This document shows, in pieces, positions 9,247 to 17,940 of a DNA stretch of 64,000 bases. Origin of the DNA: Microvirga subterranea (lineage in GTDB: Bacteria > Pseudomonadota > Alphaproteobacteria > Rhizobiales > Beijerinckiaceae); contig NZ_QQBB01000002.1 in assembly GCF_003350535.1 (NCBI RefSeq), positions 248,001 through 312,000 on the forward strand, written 5' to 3'. A program made the position numbers and the translations under genes. Position 1 is the first letter of the stretch. Each line of letters begins with the position of its first letter. Under the pieces are notes generated by a model that saw only the letters and a list, made by a program, of their open reading frames with translations, ran no database searches and had not been told where the DNA came from.

Positions 9247-10047
9247 ATGCTCGACCGCGTTCATCCCCCCATCGACCGGAACCGGGAGGTCGTCATCCGC
9301 GTCCGCGGCGTCGAGGTCGGCTTCGGCGAGAAGACGATCCTCAGGGGCCTCGACCTCGACGTCTATCGCGGCGAGATCCTCGGCTTCGTGGGCGCCTCCG
9401 GCCAGGGCAAGTCGGTCCTGACCCGGACCATCCTGGGCCTGGTGCCCAAGCGGGCCGGCACCATCGAGGTGCTGGGCCAGAACCTGGACGAGCTCTCCCC
9501 TTCGGAGCGACGCCTCCTGGAGCGGCGCTGGGGCGTGCTCTTCCAGCAGGGCGCGCTGTTCTCGGCCCTCACCGTGAAGCAGAACGTGCAGGTGCCGATG
9601 CGGGAATACCTGCACCTGTCGGAGCGGCTTCTCGACGAATTGGCGATGCTCAAGATCGAGATGGTGGGCCTCAAGCCCGATGCGGCCGACAAGCTGCCGT
9701 CGGAACTCTCGGGCGGCATGATCAAGCGCGCGGCGCTCGCCCGCGCGCTTGCGCTCGATCCCGACATCGTCTTCCTGGACGAGCCGACCTCGGGTCTCGA
9801 TCCCATCGGCGCGGGCGAGTTCGACGAGCTGATTGCGACATTGCAGAGGACTTTAGGCCTCACCGTATTCATGGTAACCCATGACCTCGACAGCCTTTAC
9901 ACGGTCTGCGACCGGATCGCGGCTCTGGGTGAGGGCAAGATTTTGGCGGAGGGGCCGATCGAGACGCTGCTCGAATCGGACAATCCCTGGATCCGCTCCT
10001 ATTTTCACGGGAAACGGGCTCGTGCGGCCATGGCCAGCGGCGCGTAA
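9247..10047 (+). CDS. MlaF-type ABC transporter ATPase
   Basis: This 266-residue ABC ATPase has Walker A GASGQGKS at residues 49-56, signature LSGGM at 154-158 and Walker B DIVFLDEP at 173-180, followed by the H-loop THDLDS. The LSGGM signature with the adjoining IKRAALARAL is typical of MlaF/Ttg2A rather than generic importers. It would drive lipid extraction or insertion by the MlaE-like permease encoded four bases upstream. It is the second gene of a four-gene operon with the MCE protein eight bases downstream. Confidence 0.92.
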   Translation: MLDRVHPPIDRNREVVIRVRGVEVGFGEKTILRGLDLDVYRGEILGFVGASGQGKSVLTRTILGLVPKRAGTIEVLGQNLDELSPSERRLLERRWGVLFQQGALFSALTVKQNVQVPMREYLHLSERLLDELAMLKIEMVGLKPDAADKLPSELSGGMIKRAALARALALDPDIVFLDEPTSGLDPIGAGEFDELIATLQRTLGLTVFMVTHDLDSLYTVCDRIAALGEGKILAEGPIETLLESDNPWIRSYFHGKRARAAMASGA

Positions 10048-10055
10048 GGGTTGCA

Positions 10056-11624
10056 ATGGAAACGCGTGCAAACTACGCCTTGATCGGGTTGTTCACCATC
10101 GCGGTGATCGCGGCGGCGTTCGGCTTCGTCTACTGGTTCTCCGGGGGCGATCGCGGCCAGGCGCGGCAGACGGTCCGCATCGTGTTCTCGGGCTCCGTGT
10201 CCGGCCTGTCCAAGGGCTCCACCGTGTCCTTCAACGGCCTGCGGGTCGGTGAGGTCACGGACATCAGCCTGCTGCCCGAGGACCCCCGCCGGGTCATGGC
10301 CATCGTGCAGGTCGAGAACAGCACCCCGATCCGCACCGACACCCGCGCGCGCCTCGAATACCAGGGCCTGACCGGCGTCGCGACCATCGCGCTCTCGGGC
10401 GGCGAGCCGAGCGCCCCGCCGCTGGCGGCCGGGCCCGGTCAGCCCCTGCCGACCATCTTCGCCGACCGCTCGGACTTCCAGGACCTCATCGAGACCGCCC
10501 GCAACATCGCCCGCCGGGCCGACGACGTGCTCGAACGGGTCGGGCGCGTGATCTCGGACAACGAGGGCGGCATCAACCGCACCGTGCAGAACGTGGAGCG
10601 CTTCTCCCAGGCGCTCGGCGAAAACGCGGAGGGCATCGACCGCTTCCTGGCCCAGGTCGGTCAGGCGGCCGAGAAAGTCGGGCCGCTCGCCGAGAAGCTC
10701 GAGACCCTCGCGACCAACCTCGATCAGGTGGTCCGCTCGGTCGAGCCGCAGCGGGTCACGCGGATCGTCGAGAACGTGGAAAGCTTCACCCAGGCGCTCG
10801 GCGACAACCGGGAGGCGATCAGCAACACCTTCCGGGACGCCCAGAGCCTGACGGCCCGCCTCAACGAGGCCGCGCCCAAGCTCGACGCGGCCCTCAACGA
10901 CCTCTCGGCCATCACCCGGACCATCGACCCCGCAAAGGTCGGCCGCACGGTCGACAACATCGATCAGGTGGTCCGCTCCATCGACAGCCAGCGCGTCGCC
11001 AGCATCGTCCAGAACACGGACGAGTTCACGAAGGCCCTGGCCCAGAATCGGCAGGCCATCGACAACGCGCTACGTGATGCCGCGAGCCTCGTGGGCCGCC
11101 TGAACGACTCCGCCCCGAAGCTCGACAGCGCCCTCAACGAGATCAACAACCTCGCCAAGGCGATCGATTCCCGGAAGGTCGGCCGTACGGTCGACAGCAT
11201 CGACACCTTCGCCCAGACCCTGGCCCGCCGCAGCCCCGACGTGGACAAGGCGATCCAGGAGGCGCGCTCGATCACCGAGAAGCTGAACAAGTCGGCCGAC
11301 CGCATCGATGCGGTGCTCAAGGGAGCCGAGGGCTTCCTGGGCTCGGCCTCGGGCGAGTCCGGGAAGGGGGCCTTCGACCAGATCCGCGAGGCGGCGGTCT
11401 CCGTCCGCGAGCTGGCCGACAACCTGAACCAGCGCACCGAAGGCATCCTGACGGGGGTGGGGCGGTTCACCGATTCCGGTCTGCGGGAATATGAGGCCCT
11501 CGCGGTCGAGGGCCGCAGGACCCTCGGCGAGATCAGCCGCGCGGTGCGCAGCATCGAGCGTAATCCACAGCAGTTTCTGTTCGGGGGACGCTCATCCCTC
11601 CCCGAATATAACGGCCGCCGTTAG
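10056..11624 (+). CDS. MlaD/MCE-family substrate-binding protein with long coiled-coil tail
   Basis: This 522-residue protein has one N-terminal membrane helix (residues 7-28), an MCE/MlaD domain (about 38-116) that forms the hexameric lipid-binding ring in family members, and a helical tail of some 380 residues. The tail is built from heptad-like repeats and contains two nearly identical 80-residue units (221-300 and 301-380) plus degenerate neighbours. Standard MlaD is about 180 residues, so this resembles the long-tailed MCE proteins that may span the periplasm. It lies between the ATPase and an auxiliary lipoprotein, as in Pqi/Yeb or Mla-like operons. Confidence 0.9.
   Translation: METRANYALIGLFTIAVIAAAFGFVYWFSGGDRGQARQTVRIVFSGSVSGLSKGSTVSFNGLRVGEVTDISLLPEDPRRVMAIVQVENSTPIRTDTRARLEYQGLTGVATIALSGGEPSAPPLAAGPGQPLPTIFADRSDFQDLIETARNIARRADDVLERVGRVISDNEGGINRTVQNVERFSQALGENAEGIDRFLAQVGQAAEKVGPLAEKLETLATNLDQVVRSVEPQRVTRIVENVESFTQALGDNREAISNTFRDAQSLTARLNEAAPKLDAALNDLSAITRTIDPAKVGRTVDNIDQVVRSIDSQRVASIVQNTDEFTKALAQNRQAIDNALRDAASLVGRLNDSAPKLDSALNEINNLAKAIDSRKVGRTVDSIDTFAQTLARRSPDVDKAIQEARSITEKLNKSADRIDAVLKGAEGFLGSASGESGKGAFDQIREAAVSVRELADNLNQRTEGILTGVGRFTDSGLREYEALAVEGRRTLGEISRAVRSIERNPQQFLFGGRSSLPEYNGRR
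10716..11195 (+). repeat. 240-bp tandem duplication inside the MCE gene
   Basis: Two adjacent in-frame 240-bp units (10716-10955 and 10956-11195) encode 80-residue repeats that both open with N-[LI]-D-Q-V-V-R-S and both end with KVGRTVD. The DNA has diverged but keeps an 18-base identical stretch (CGATCAGGTGGTCCGCTC) at the same offset. A third partial copy follows from 11196. Confidence 0.85.
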
Positions 11625-11637
11625 TTTCCCTATCAGT

Positions 11638-12342
11638 ATGTCTGGATCCACAGTGCCATCCTCCCCCATAGATCGGGTCGGTCCGCTGCGGCGCGTTGCG
11701 CCCGCGCTGGTTCTCGCCGCCCTGGCGGGCGCCTGCTCGTCCGGACCCGCGCCGACGACCTACGACCTGTCGGCGCCGACCTCGCGCATCAGCGGATCGT
11801 CCGGCGTTCAGGTGCTGGTGGCGGAGCCGGCCGCTCTTCAAACCCTCTCGACCCAGCAGATCATCGTGAAGGATGCGAGCGGCGCGATCTCGTTCCTCGG
11901 CGGCGGCCAGTGGGCCGACAACCTGCCGCGGCTGATTCAGACCCGGCTCATCAACACCTTCGAGAACGCCTCCCAGATCCGCGGCGTGTCACGCCCCAGC
12001 AGCGGCGCGGTGGCGGACGTCCAGCTGATCTCGGAGCTCCGCAGCTTCGAGATCGCCACGCCGAGCAACGAGGCCGTGGTGGAGATCTCGGTCAAGATCG
12101 TCAACGACTCCAACGGCCGCATCGTCAACGGGCGGATCTTCCGCGCCCGCGCCCCGGTCGCCTCCGTTGATGCGGCGAACGCCGCCCGCGGCCTCGACGA
12201 AGCCCTGTCGGTCGCCATGCTCGACATCGTCCGTTGGGTGAGCGGCAGCCGCCTCCCGCGCCGGGAGGATCCCGCCGCCACGGCCAGCACTCTCCCGGGC
12301 GGGGAGGAGCGCCGCAACACGGCCGGCACGCCGCCGGCGTAG
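11638..12342 (+). CDS. ABC-type transport auxiliary lipoprotein
   Basis: This 234-residue lipoprotein has an N-terminal signal ending in a lipobox-like LAGAC, giving a lipidated cysteine around residue 33. The following region (VQVLVAEPAALQTLSTQQIIV to the C-terminus) matches the auxiliary lipoprotein component found in MCE transport operons (PqiC-like). It probably docks the lipid transporter to the outer membrane. It starts 13 bases after the MCE gene and closes the operon, followed by a strong terminator. The last 30 residues are Pro/Ala/Gly-rich and likely disordered. Confidence 0.82.
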   Translation: MSGSTVPSSPIDRVGPLRRVAPALVLAALAGACSSGPAPTTYDLSAPTSRISGSSGVQVLVAEPAALQTLSTQQIIVKDASGAISFLGGGQWADNLPRLIQTRLINTFENASQIRGVSRPSSGAVADVQLISELRSFEIATPSNEAVVEISVKIVNDSNGRIVNGRIFRARAPVASVDAANAARGLDEALSVAMLDIVRWVSGSRLPRREDPAATASTLPGGEERRNTAGTPPA

Positions 12343-12371
12343 TCAACCGTCAGGAATGAGTTGGTCATGAC

Positions 12372-12399
12372 ACGCGGCCTTCTGGCCGCGTTTTCGTTT
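12372..12399 (+). terminator. Rho-independent terminator of the Mla-like operon
   Basis: A perfect 7-bp stem CGCGGCC/GGCCGCG with loop TTCT (12373-12390) is followed by TTTTCGTTT, 30 bases after the lipoprotein stop codon. Confidence 0.85.
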
Positions 12400-12457
12400 G
12401 CGCGTCAGGGACGTCCCGGGCTCAGCTCCGACCGCTCAGCAGAAGCCGGGTGAGGCG

Positions 12458-12490
12458 GAAAAAGGAAAGGGCCGGTGCTGAGCCGGCCCC
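12458..12490 (-). terminator. Terminator of the GPR-like gene
   Basis: On the minus strand a 7-bp stem GGGCCGG/CCGGCCC (12483-12489 with 12469-12475) is followed by TTTCCTTTTT. It lies 30 bases past the stop of the giant coiled-coil gene and opposes the Mla operon terminator. Confidence 0.75.
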
Positions 12491-12518
12491 ATTATCTGTC
12501 AAAGTTTCCCAGAGTCCC

Positions 12519-15500
12519 TTAGTCGAACCGGCCGCTGGCGTGGGCCAGCATCGTGTAGACCTTGCCGGTCTCCGAGGTCAGGTAGGTCTTCGTCAGCATC
12601 GAGTCGCGGTCGTCGCGGGAGACCTCGGCGAGCAGGCGCTCGAACTCGTCCACATAGCGGTCGACGGTCTGCTTGAACTCCTCATCCGACCGGTACTTGC
12701 GGCGGATCTCGTCGAAGGTCTGCTGGCCCTGGATCGTGTAGAGCCGGCGCGTGAACACGTTGCTCTCGCCGCGCTTATAGCGGTCCCAGAGCTCCACGGC
12801 CGCATCGTGATCGATCATCCGGGCGATATCGACCGAGATTGAGTCGAGCGATTCCAGGCTGTTGAGCCGAGAGCGGTCGGGCTTGGCCGGCCCGCGGGCG
12901 GGCTCGTCCTCGCGCGAGGCGCGGTTCAGCAGGTCCGACAGCCAGCCACCGCGCATCCCGGGGTCGCGAGCAGGCGCCTGGGCTGGGCGCTCGGCCGCCG
13001 GAGGAGCCTGGCGCACCGGGGCCGGAGCCGGCGCGGGAGCGGTCGGTGCGGGAGCCGGGGCAGGGGCCTGGACGGTCCGGGCCTCGACCTGGCGCGCGAC
13101 CACCGGAGCCGGGGCGGGCGTCGGGGCAGGAGCCGCGACCCGCTGCTCGACCGCGGCCGCGACGGCTGCCATGGTAGCCGCCACGGAGGGCTGCTCGTTC
13201 ACGCGACGGGCCTGGGGCTGTGCGGCCGGAACCGCGTCCACCCCGCGGCTCGATCGGGCCACCAGGGCCGACAGCTCGTTGAGCGCCTTGATCTGGTCGG
13301 CGACGACGCGGCGCATGTTGGCCGTGGTCTCCTGAGTCTCCTGCGGGATCTCGACCACGCCGCGGCGGAGTTCCGCCCGGGTGTTCTCCAGCTCGCGCTG
13401 GATCTGGCCGGTCATGCCGCGCAGTTCGCCCATGGTGTCGCGGAACTTGGTGGTGGCGTTGTTGAGGGCTTCGGCCATCTCGGCTGCGGCCTGCTCGTAG
13501 GCGGTGCGCAGGGCGGCGGCGGTGCGCTCGCCTTCCTGGCCCGTCGACGAGCGGATGATCTCGAACTGCTCGCCGATGGCGCGGGTCGTCGCCTGGGCGG
13601 ATTCGGACAGCACGGTGCCGATCTGGCGCGCCTTGCCTTCCGCACTCTGGAGGGAACCCTCCACGAGCGCCGTGAAGGTGCGCGTGACGGTCTCCAGCTC
13701 CTGGGAACGGTCGTTGATCCGGGTCAGGAGCTCGTTGAGGGCTTCCTGACGGCCGCTGAGCGCCACGTCCATGCGGGCCTCGACCCGCTCCAGGGCCGCG
13801 GCGGCCTCGGTGAGGGTCTGGATCTGCTCGCGGGTCGCGTCGGTCAGCGCGCGGCCGCGCGCCTCCAGGCTGCCCGCGAGGGCGGAGGCCTGCTGGATCG
13901 CGCCCGTCGACACGGAGCGCAGCGCCTCGACCTGGTCGCCCACCTGAGCGGAGGCCTGGCTCGTCTGGGCGGCGACTTCGGCCAGAAGGCTCTGGATCTG
14001 CTGCACCTGCCCGCCGAGGCCTTCCTCGATGGCGCCCAGGTTGCCGCTGGCGCTCGCCGCGACCTGCTGGAGCAGGCGGTTGGCCTCCTGAAGCCGGTCG
14101 AGCACGTCGGACAGCTCGCCGCGCAGGCGCTGGTTGGTGCCCACGAGGGTCTCGACGGCCTGGCTGGTGGTGACGTCGATGGAGCTGCGCAGGGCTTCTG
14201 TGGACTGCGCGTAGGCGGCGGAGAGCTCCATGGTGCGCTCCTGGAGAGCCGACAGCATGGTGCTGCTGCGGTCCTGCAGGCTCGTCACGATGGCGTTGCT
14301 GCGCTCCTCGAGGGCGCGGAGCGTCGTCTCGCTGATCGCCGTGACCTCGCGGCCGAGGGAGGCGCCGCGCTCGTCGAGGCTCGACACGAGGGCCGTGCCC
14401 TGGTTGTCGAAGAGGCCGCGGATCTCGTCGATCCGGCCGCCCAGGGAGGCAAGCACCGTCTGGCCGCGCTCCTCGATCGCGCCGGCGACGCCGTCGAGGC
14501 GGTTCACCACGCGATCCTCGAAGCTCGTGACGCGCTGGTCGAGGGTGGAGGCGATCTCCTCGGCGCGGGTGCCGAGGGTCTGGTTGATCTCGAAGGCCCG
14601 GGCGCCGAGCGTCTCCGTGATCTCGCCGGCGCGGTCGCTGAGGATGCGGTTGATCGCGGTGGCGCGGGCGTCGAGCGCCTCGCCGATCTGCTCGGCCTTG
14701 GCGGAGATCGTCTCGGCGATGGCGCCGGTGCGGGCCGTGATGGCCTGGCTGATCTCGTCCACGCGGGCCTGGAGCGAGTTGGCGACGTCGCGTCCGCCTT
14801 CGGCCATGACGCGTGCCATCTCGCCGGTGCGGACCACCAGGGCCTCGTTGAGGGCCGCGGCGCGGGCGCCGAGGGTCTGGTCGACCCGCTCCACGATGGT
14901 GTCGAAGTTGGCGGTGATCTCGGTCGCGCGGCGGGAGGCGCGCTCCTCGAGGGCCGAGAGCTGCGTCTCGATGGCCGTGGTGGCCTCGCGGGCGCGCTCG
15001 CCGAAGGACTCGGCCATGGTCTTGCCTTGGACCGAGATGAGACGGTCCATCTCCTCGAAGCGGCCGCTGATCGTCTCGGTCAGGCTGCCCACGTCGTTGG
15101 AGATGCGCTCGGCCACTTCGCCGCCGCGGCGCATGACGTCCTCGAAGGCGGCGAGGCGGGTGCCGAGGGTCTCCTCCATCTCGCGGCCGCGGGTATCGAC
15201 GGTCTCGGCGGTGCGGTTGAGGGCCTCGTTGACGCGCGAGCCTTGGCTTGCGATGGCCAGCACGATGCCCTTGCCGGTCGTGGCGAGGTTGAGCTGCGCC
15301 TCGTCGGTGTGGCGGGCGAGGGTCTCGGAGAATTCCTGGCTGCGGTTCTCGATGGCGGACTGGAACTCCTCGACCTTGGAGCCCATGAGCGAGGCCACCC
15401 GGTCGCCGGCCTCGGTAAGGCTGGCTTCCAGAGCCTGGCCCTGCACGGTGACGGATTCGCTGACACGCTGGCTCGCCGTCTCAAGGCGATTGGCGAGGTC

Positions 15501-17288
15501 CTCGACGCGGGTGCCGATCGCCTCGTCGGCGAGGCGCACCGCGCCTTCGAGATGCTCACGCACCTCGGTGCCGCGCTGGGTGATCTCCCCGACGATCTCG
15601 TTGCCGGTGGCGGCGAGCTGCTCGCGCAGGGCCGTGCTGCGGGCGACGATCACGTCCGCGATCTCGATTCCGGTCGAGGCGATCTGGTCGCGCACCACGG
15701 TGCCGCGGGTCGACAGATCCGTCAGAAGCGCGTTGGCGGTCACGGCGAATTCGGTGCGCATGGCGCCGCCGCTGGTGGTCAGCTCCTCGACGATGGAGGT
15801 GCCGGTGGAGGAGAGTTCCTCGCGCAGCTGCGTGCCGCGGGCGACGAGCTCCTCGCTCACGGTCGCGCCGGCCGCGGCGATCTGGTCGCGCAGGTCCGCG
15901 GTGCGGGCGGAGATGTCGTCGGCGATGACGCCCCCGGTGGCGGCGAGCTTCTCGGTGATCTCGCTGCCGCGCTGGGTGAAGCTGTCCTCGAGGGTGCGGG
16001 CCGTTTGCTCGAAGGCCTCGCGCACGTCGTTACCCTGCTGGGCGAGGGCGTCGATGACGCCGCGGCCGGTCTCGGCCAGGGTGCGGGTGACTTGGCTCGC
16101 GCCGTCCTGAAGGTGACGGGTGAGCACGTCGCCGGTGCGCTCGAATGCGCCGGTGATGTCCTGCGCCTTGCTTTCCAGGGCACCCGTGATGGTGGTGCCG
16201 ACCTCGGCGATGCCCTGCTTGATCTCCTCGCTGGTGCCGGTGATGCGCTCCACGAGTTCGACGCCGCGGCTCGCCATCTCGTCGACGACGCGCTCGCCGG
16301 CGCGGCCGAGGGCCTGGGTGATCTGCTCGCCGCGCTGATCGAGGGAGACGGTCACGCGCTCGCCGGCGCCAGTGACGCTCGACACGACGCGCTCGGCCGC
16401 CTCGTCGAGATCCTGGATCAGGCTCTGATGGACGCCCGTGATGGCGCCGCGGACGCGCTCCGCGTTGGTGACGATGGCCTCGCGCTGGGTGACGAGCTCG
16501 TCCACCAGGGAGCGGATGCGGATTTCGTTGTCGGAATAGGCGCGCTCGAGCGTCGCGATCTCGCTGCGCACGAGGGTTTCCAGCTCGCCGGCGCGGGCAA
16601 GCGCGCGCTCCACGCCGTCGCCGACGGCCGCCACCTCGCGGCGCACCGCCTGCGACACGGACAGGACCGCATCGGTCGAGAAGCTCTCGGGCTGGGCGAG
16701 GCGCACGGCGACCTCGCTGATCGCGCGGGCGACGAGCTTCATCTCCTGCGAGCGCACGGTGAGCATCGCGGCGATGTAGAGAAGAACGATGGGACCTAGC
16801 AGGAGGGCGGCGCCGATGCCGAGCTGGCGCGGCGTGAAGGTGGCCAGAAGCTGGTCGGGAGTCGTGATGCCGAGGGAATAGACGTAGGCGACGGCTGCGC
16901 CGATCCACACGAGGGAGAGGAGCGTCGCGACATTGTAGGGCCGACCCGAGGGGCGGACCTGAAGCGCTTGGAGCATCACCCCGACGTTCTGGCGGTCGTC
17001 GTTGGCCACCGAGGCGCGGTCGGGAGCGACGAACGGGCGTGGAGTCTCGTCCGACCGGGCGGCGGGCTTGGACTCGCGCTCGTCGGACGCATCCGGGTCC
17101 ATCCCGAAGGGGCCCCTGGTGAAGTCATGGTCGTCGATGTCGGGCAGCCGGGGCTCCCCGCGAGAAGCGTTGTCGTCCGACCGGCCGGGCGGCTGGATCG
17201 CGAAGGTGTCTTCGAGATTGAGCGCCTGCTCGACGGCCGAAAGGGCCGCCTCAGCCGGATCTTTGATCTTCTTCTTCTCGATCGCCAT
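12519..17288 (-). CDS. Growth Pole Ring (GPR/RgsE)-like giant coiled-coil membrane protein
   Basis: This 1589-residue protein has an acidic N-terminal tail (1-110), two membrane helices (about 119-139 and 156-177), then about 1100 residues of apolipoprotein-like coiled coil built from degenerate units such as RAxEI-xxTLxxR. A Pro/Ala-rich linker (about 1380-1480) precedes a compact helical C-terminal domain. The region after the second helix (RSQEMKLVARAISEVAVRL, then VSQAVRREV and LERAYSDNEIRIRSLV) matches my recall of Agrobacterium GPR and Sinorhizobium RgsE, which organise the growing pole in polarly growing Rhizobiales. That homology is recalled, not computed. Automatic pipelines often mislabel such proteins as kinesin or apolipoprotein. 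The ATG at 17288 is the first in frame. Confidence 0.82.
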   Translation of the reverse strand: MAIEKKKIKDPAEAALSAVEQALNLEDTFAIQPPGRSDDNASRGEPRLPDIDDHDFTRGPFGMDPDASDERESKPAARSDETPRPFVAPDRASVANDDRQNVGVMLQALQVRPSGRPYNVATLLSLVWIGAAVAYVYSLGITTPDQLLATFTPRQLGIGAALLLGPIVLLYIAAMLTVRSQEMKLVARAISEVAVRLAQPESFSTDAVLSVSQAVRREVAAVGDGVERALARAGELETLVRSEIATLERAYSDNEIRIRSLVDELVTQREAIVTNAERVRGAITGVHQSLIQDLDEAAERVVSSVTGAGERVTVSLDQRGEQITQALGRAGERVVDEMASRGVELVERITGTSEEIKQGIAEVGTTITGALESKAQDITGAFERTGDVLTRHLQDGASQVTRTLAETGRGVIDALAQQGNDVREAFEQTARTLEDSFTQRGSEITEKLAATGGVIADDISARTADLRDQIAAAGATVSEELVARGTQLREELSSTGTSIVEELTTSGGAMRTEFAVTANALLTDLSTRGTVVRDQIASTGIEIADVIVARSTALREQLAATGNEIVGEITQRGTEVREHLEGAVRLADEAIGTRVEDLANRLETASQRVSESVTVQGQALEASLTEAGDRVASLMGSKVEEFQSAIENRSQEFSETLARHTDEAQLNLATTGKGIVLAIASQGSRVNEALNRTAETVDTRGREMEETLGTRLAAFEDVMRRGGEVAERISNDVGSLTETISGRFEEMDRLISVQGKTMAESFGERAREATTAIETQLSALEERASRRATEITANFDTIVERVDQTLGARAAALNEALVVRTGEMARVMAEGGRDVANSLQARVDEISQAITARTGAIAETISAKAEQIGEALDARATAINRILSDRAGEITETLGARAFEINQTLGTRAEEIASTLDQRVTSFEDRVVNRLDGVAGAIEERGQTVLASLGGRIDEIRGLFDNQGTALVSSLDERGASLGREVTAISETTLRALEERSNAIVTSLQDRSSTMLSALQERTMELSAAYAQSTEALRSSIDVTTSQAVETLVGTNQRLRGELSDVLDRLQEANRLLQQVAASASGNLGAIEEGLGGQVQQIQSLLAEVAAQTSQASAQVGDQVEALRSVSTGAIQQASALAGSLEARGRALTDATREQIQTLTEAAAALERVEARMDVALSGRQEALNELLTRINDRSQELETVTRTFTALVEGSLQSAEGKARQIGTVLSESAQATTRAIGEQFEIIRSSTGQEGERTAAALRTAYEQAAAEMAEALNNATTKFRDTMGELRGMTGQIQRELENTRAELRRGVVEIPQETQETTANMRRVVADQIKALNELSALVARSSRGVDAVPAAQPQARRVNEQPSVAATMAAVAAAVEQRVAAPAPTPAPAPVVARQVEARTVQAPAPAPAPTAPAPAPAPVRQAPPAAERPAQAPARDPGMRGGWLSDLLNRASREDEPARGPAKPDRSRLNSLESLDSISVDIARMIDHDAAVELWDRYKRGESNVFTRRLYTIQGQQTFDEIRRKYRSDEEFKQTVDRYVDEFERLLAEVSRDDRDSMLTKTYLTSETGKVYTMLAHASGRFD

Positions 17289-17604
17289 GATCTGCCTCGT
17301 GACGCAACTGATGAAGGTTGCAGCTGGACGTATCCCATTGACGGAAAATGGAAAACGCGTGGCCCCAACCCGATCCGGAACCCTCCCAGAAGGGTTCCGT
17401 ATGGTAATCTACTATTTACCAAACGAGTTTAGCGGCCGGTCTGTATGAAGGGAACCCGATGTCCCCTGCCACTTGCGAACGTCGTTAACGGGTCGGTAAC
17501 CAGTGGTGCCGGGGAAATTGAGGCAAAAAGACGGCGGGCTGCGTGCGTCACTCGTCTTCCTGTGCGCCTTCGCTTAAATATCCGCCGTCAGTTAGAGGTC
17601 CGCA
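17289..17604. other. Divergent intergenic region, GPR-like gene / ferredoxin
   Basis: No gene is visible. It holds a 9-bp hairpin with stem CGGAACCCT (17376-17399), a weak GGTAA...TTACC palindrome at about 17403-17420, and at 17485-17500 the sequence TTAACGGGTCGGTAAC, one base away from a TTAA-N7-TTAA CtrA box. Promoters for both flanking genes must lie here, but none is clear. Confidence 0.5.
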
Positions 17605-17925
17605 ATGATCAAGATCACGTTCATCGATGCCGAAGGCACCGCCCGCACCGTCGACGCCGAGGAGGGCTCGACCGTCATGGAGACGGCGATCCGCAACGGC
17701 ATTCCGGGAATCGAGGCCGAATGCGGCGGCGCCTGCTCCTGCGCGACGTGCCATGTCTACGTGGCCGAGGAGTGGGAGGCGGCCACGGGCCAGCCCCAGC
17801 CGATGGAAGAGGACATGCTTGACTTCGCGTTCGACGTCCGCCCGAATTCCCGCCTGTCGTGCCAGATCCGCGTGAGGCCCGAGCTGGACGGCCTCGTCGT
17901 TCACACGCCCATCCGCCAAGGCTGA
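17605..17925 (+). CDS. 2Fe-2S ferredoxin (adrenodoxin/Isc type)
   Basis: This 106-residue cytoplasmic ferredoxin binds one [2Fe-2S] cluster through the pattern C-x5-C-x2-C (within ECGGACSCATCH, about residues 39-48) and a fourth cysteine in RLSCQI (about 86). The pattern and the C-terminal IRVRPELDGLVVHTP place it with vertebrate-type ferredoxins such as FdxB, putidaredoxin and terpredoxin, which supply electrons to Fe-S assembly or to P450 enzymes. No isc cluster or P450 is in the window, so its partner is unknown. A universal stress protein gene follows after 15 bases, probably in the same transcript. Confidence 0.9.
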   Translation: MIKITFIDAEGTARTVDAEEGSTVMETAIRNGIPGIEAECGGACSCATCHVYVAEEWEAATGQPQPMEEDMLDFAFDVRPNSRLSCQIRVRPELDGLVVHTPIRQG

Positions 17926-17940
17926 TCCGGAGAGTTCCCC

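Noticed and set aside
14230..16799. Two long plus-strand open frames (14230-16110 and 15027-16799) opposite the GPR-like gene
   Set aside because: Low-complexity shadows of the repetitive coiled-coil gene; no start signal or family likeness.
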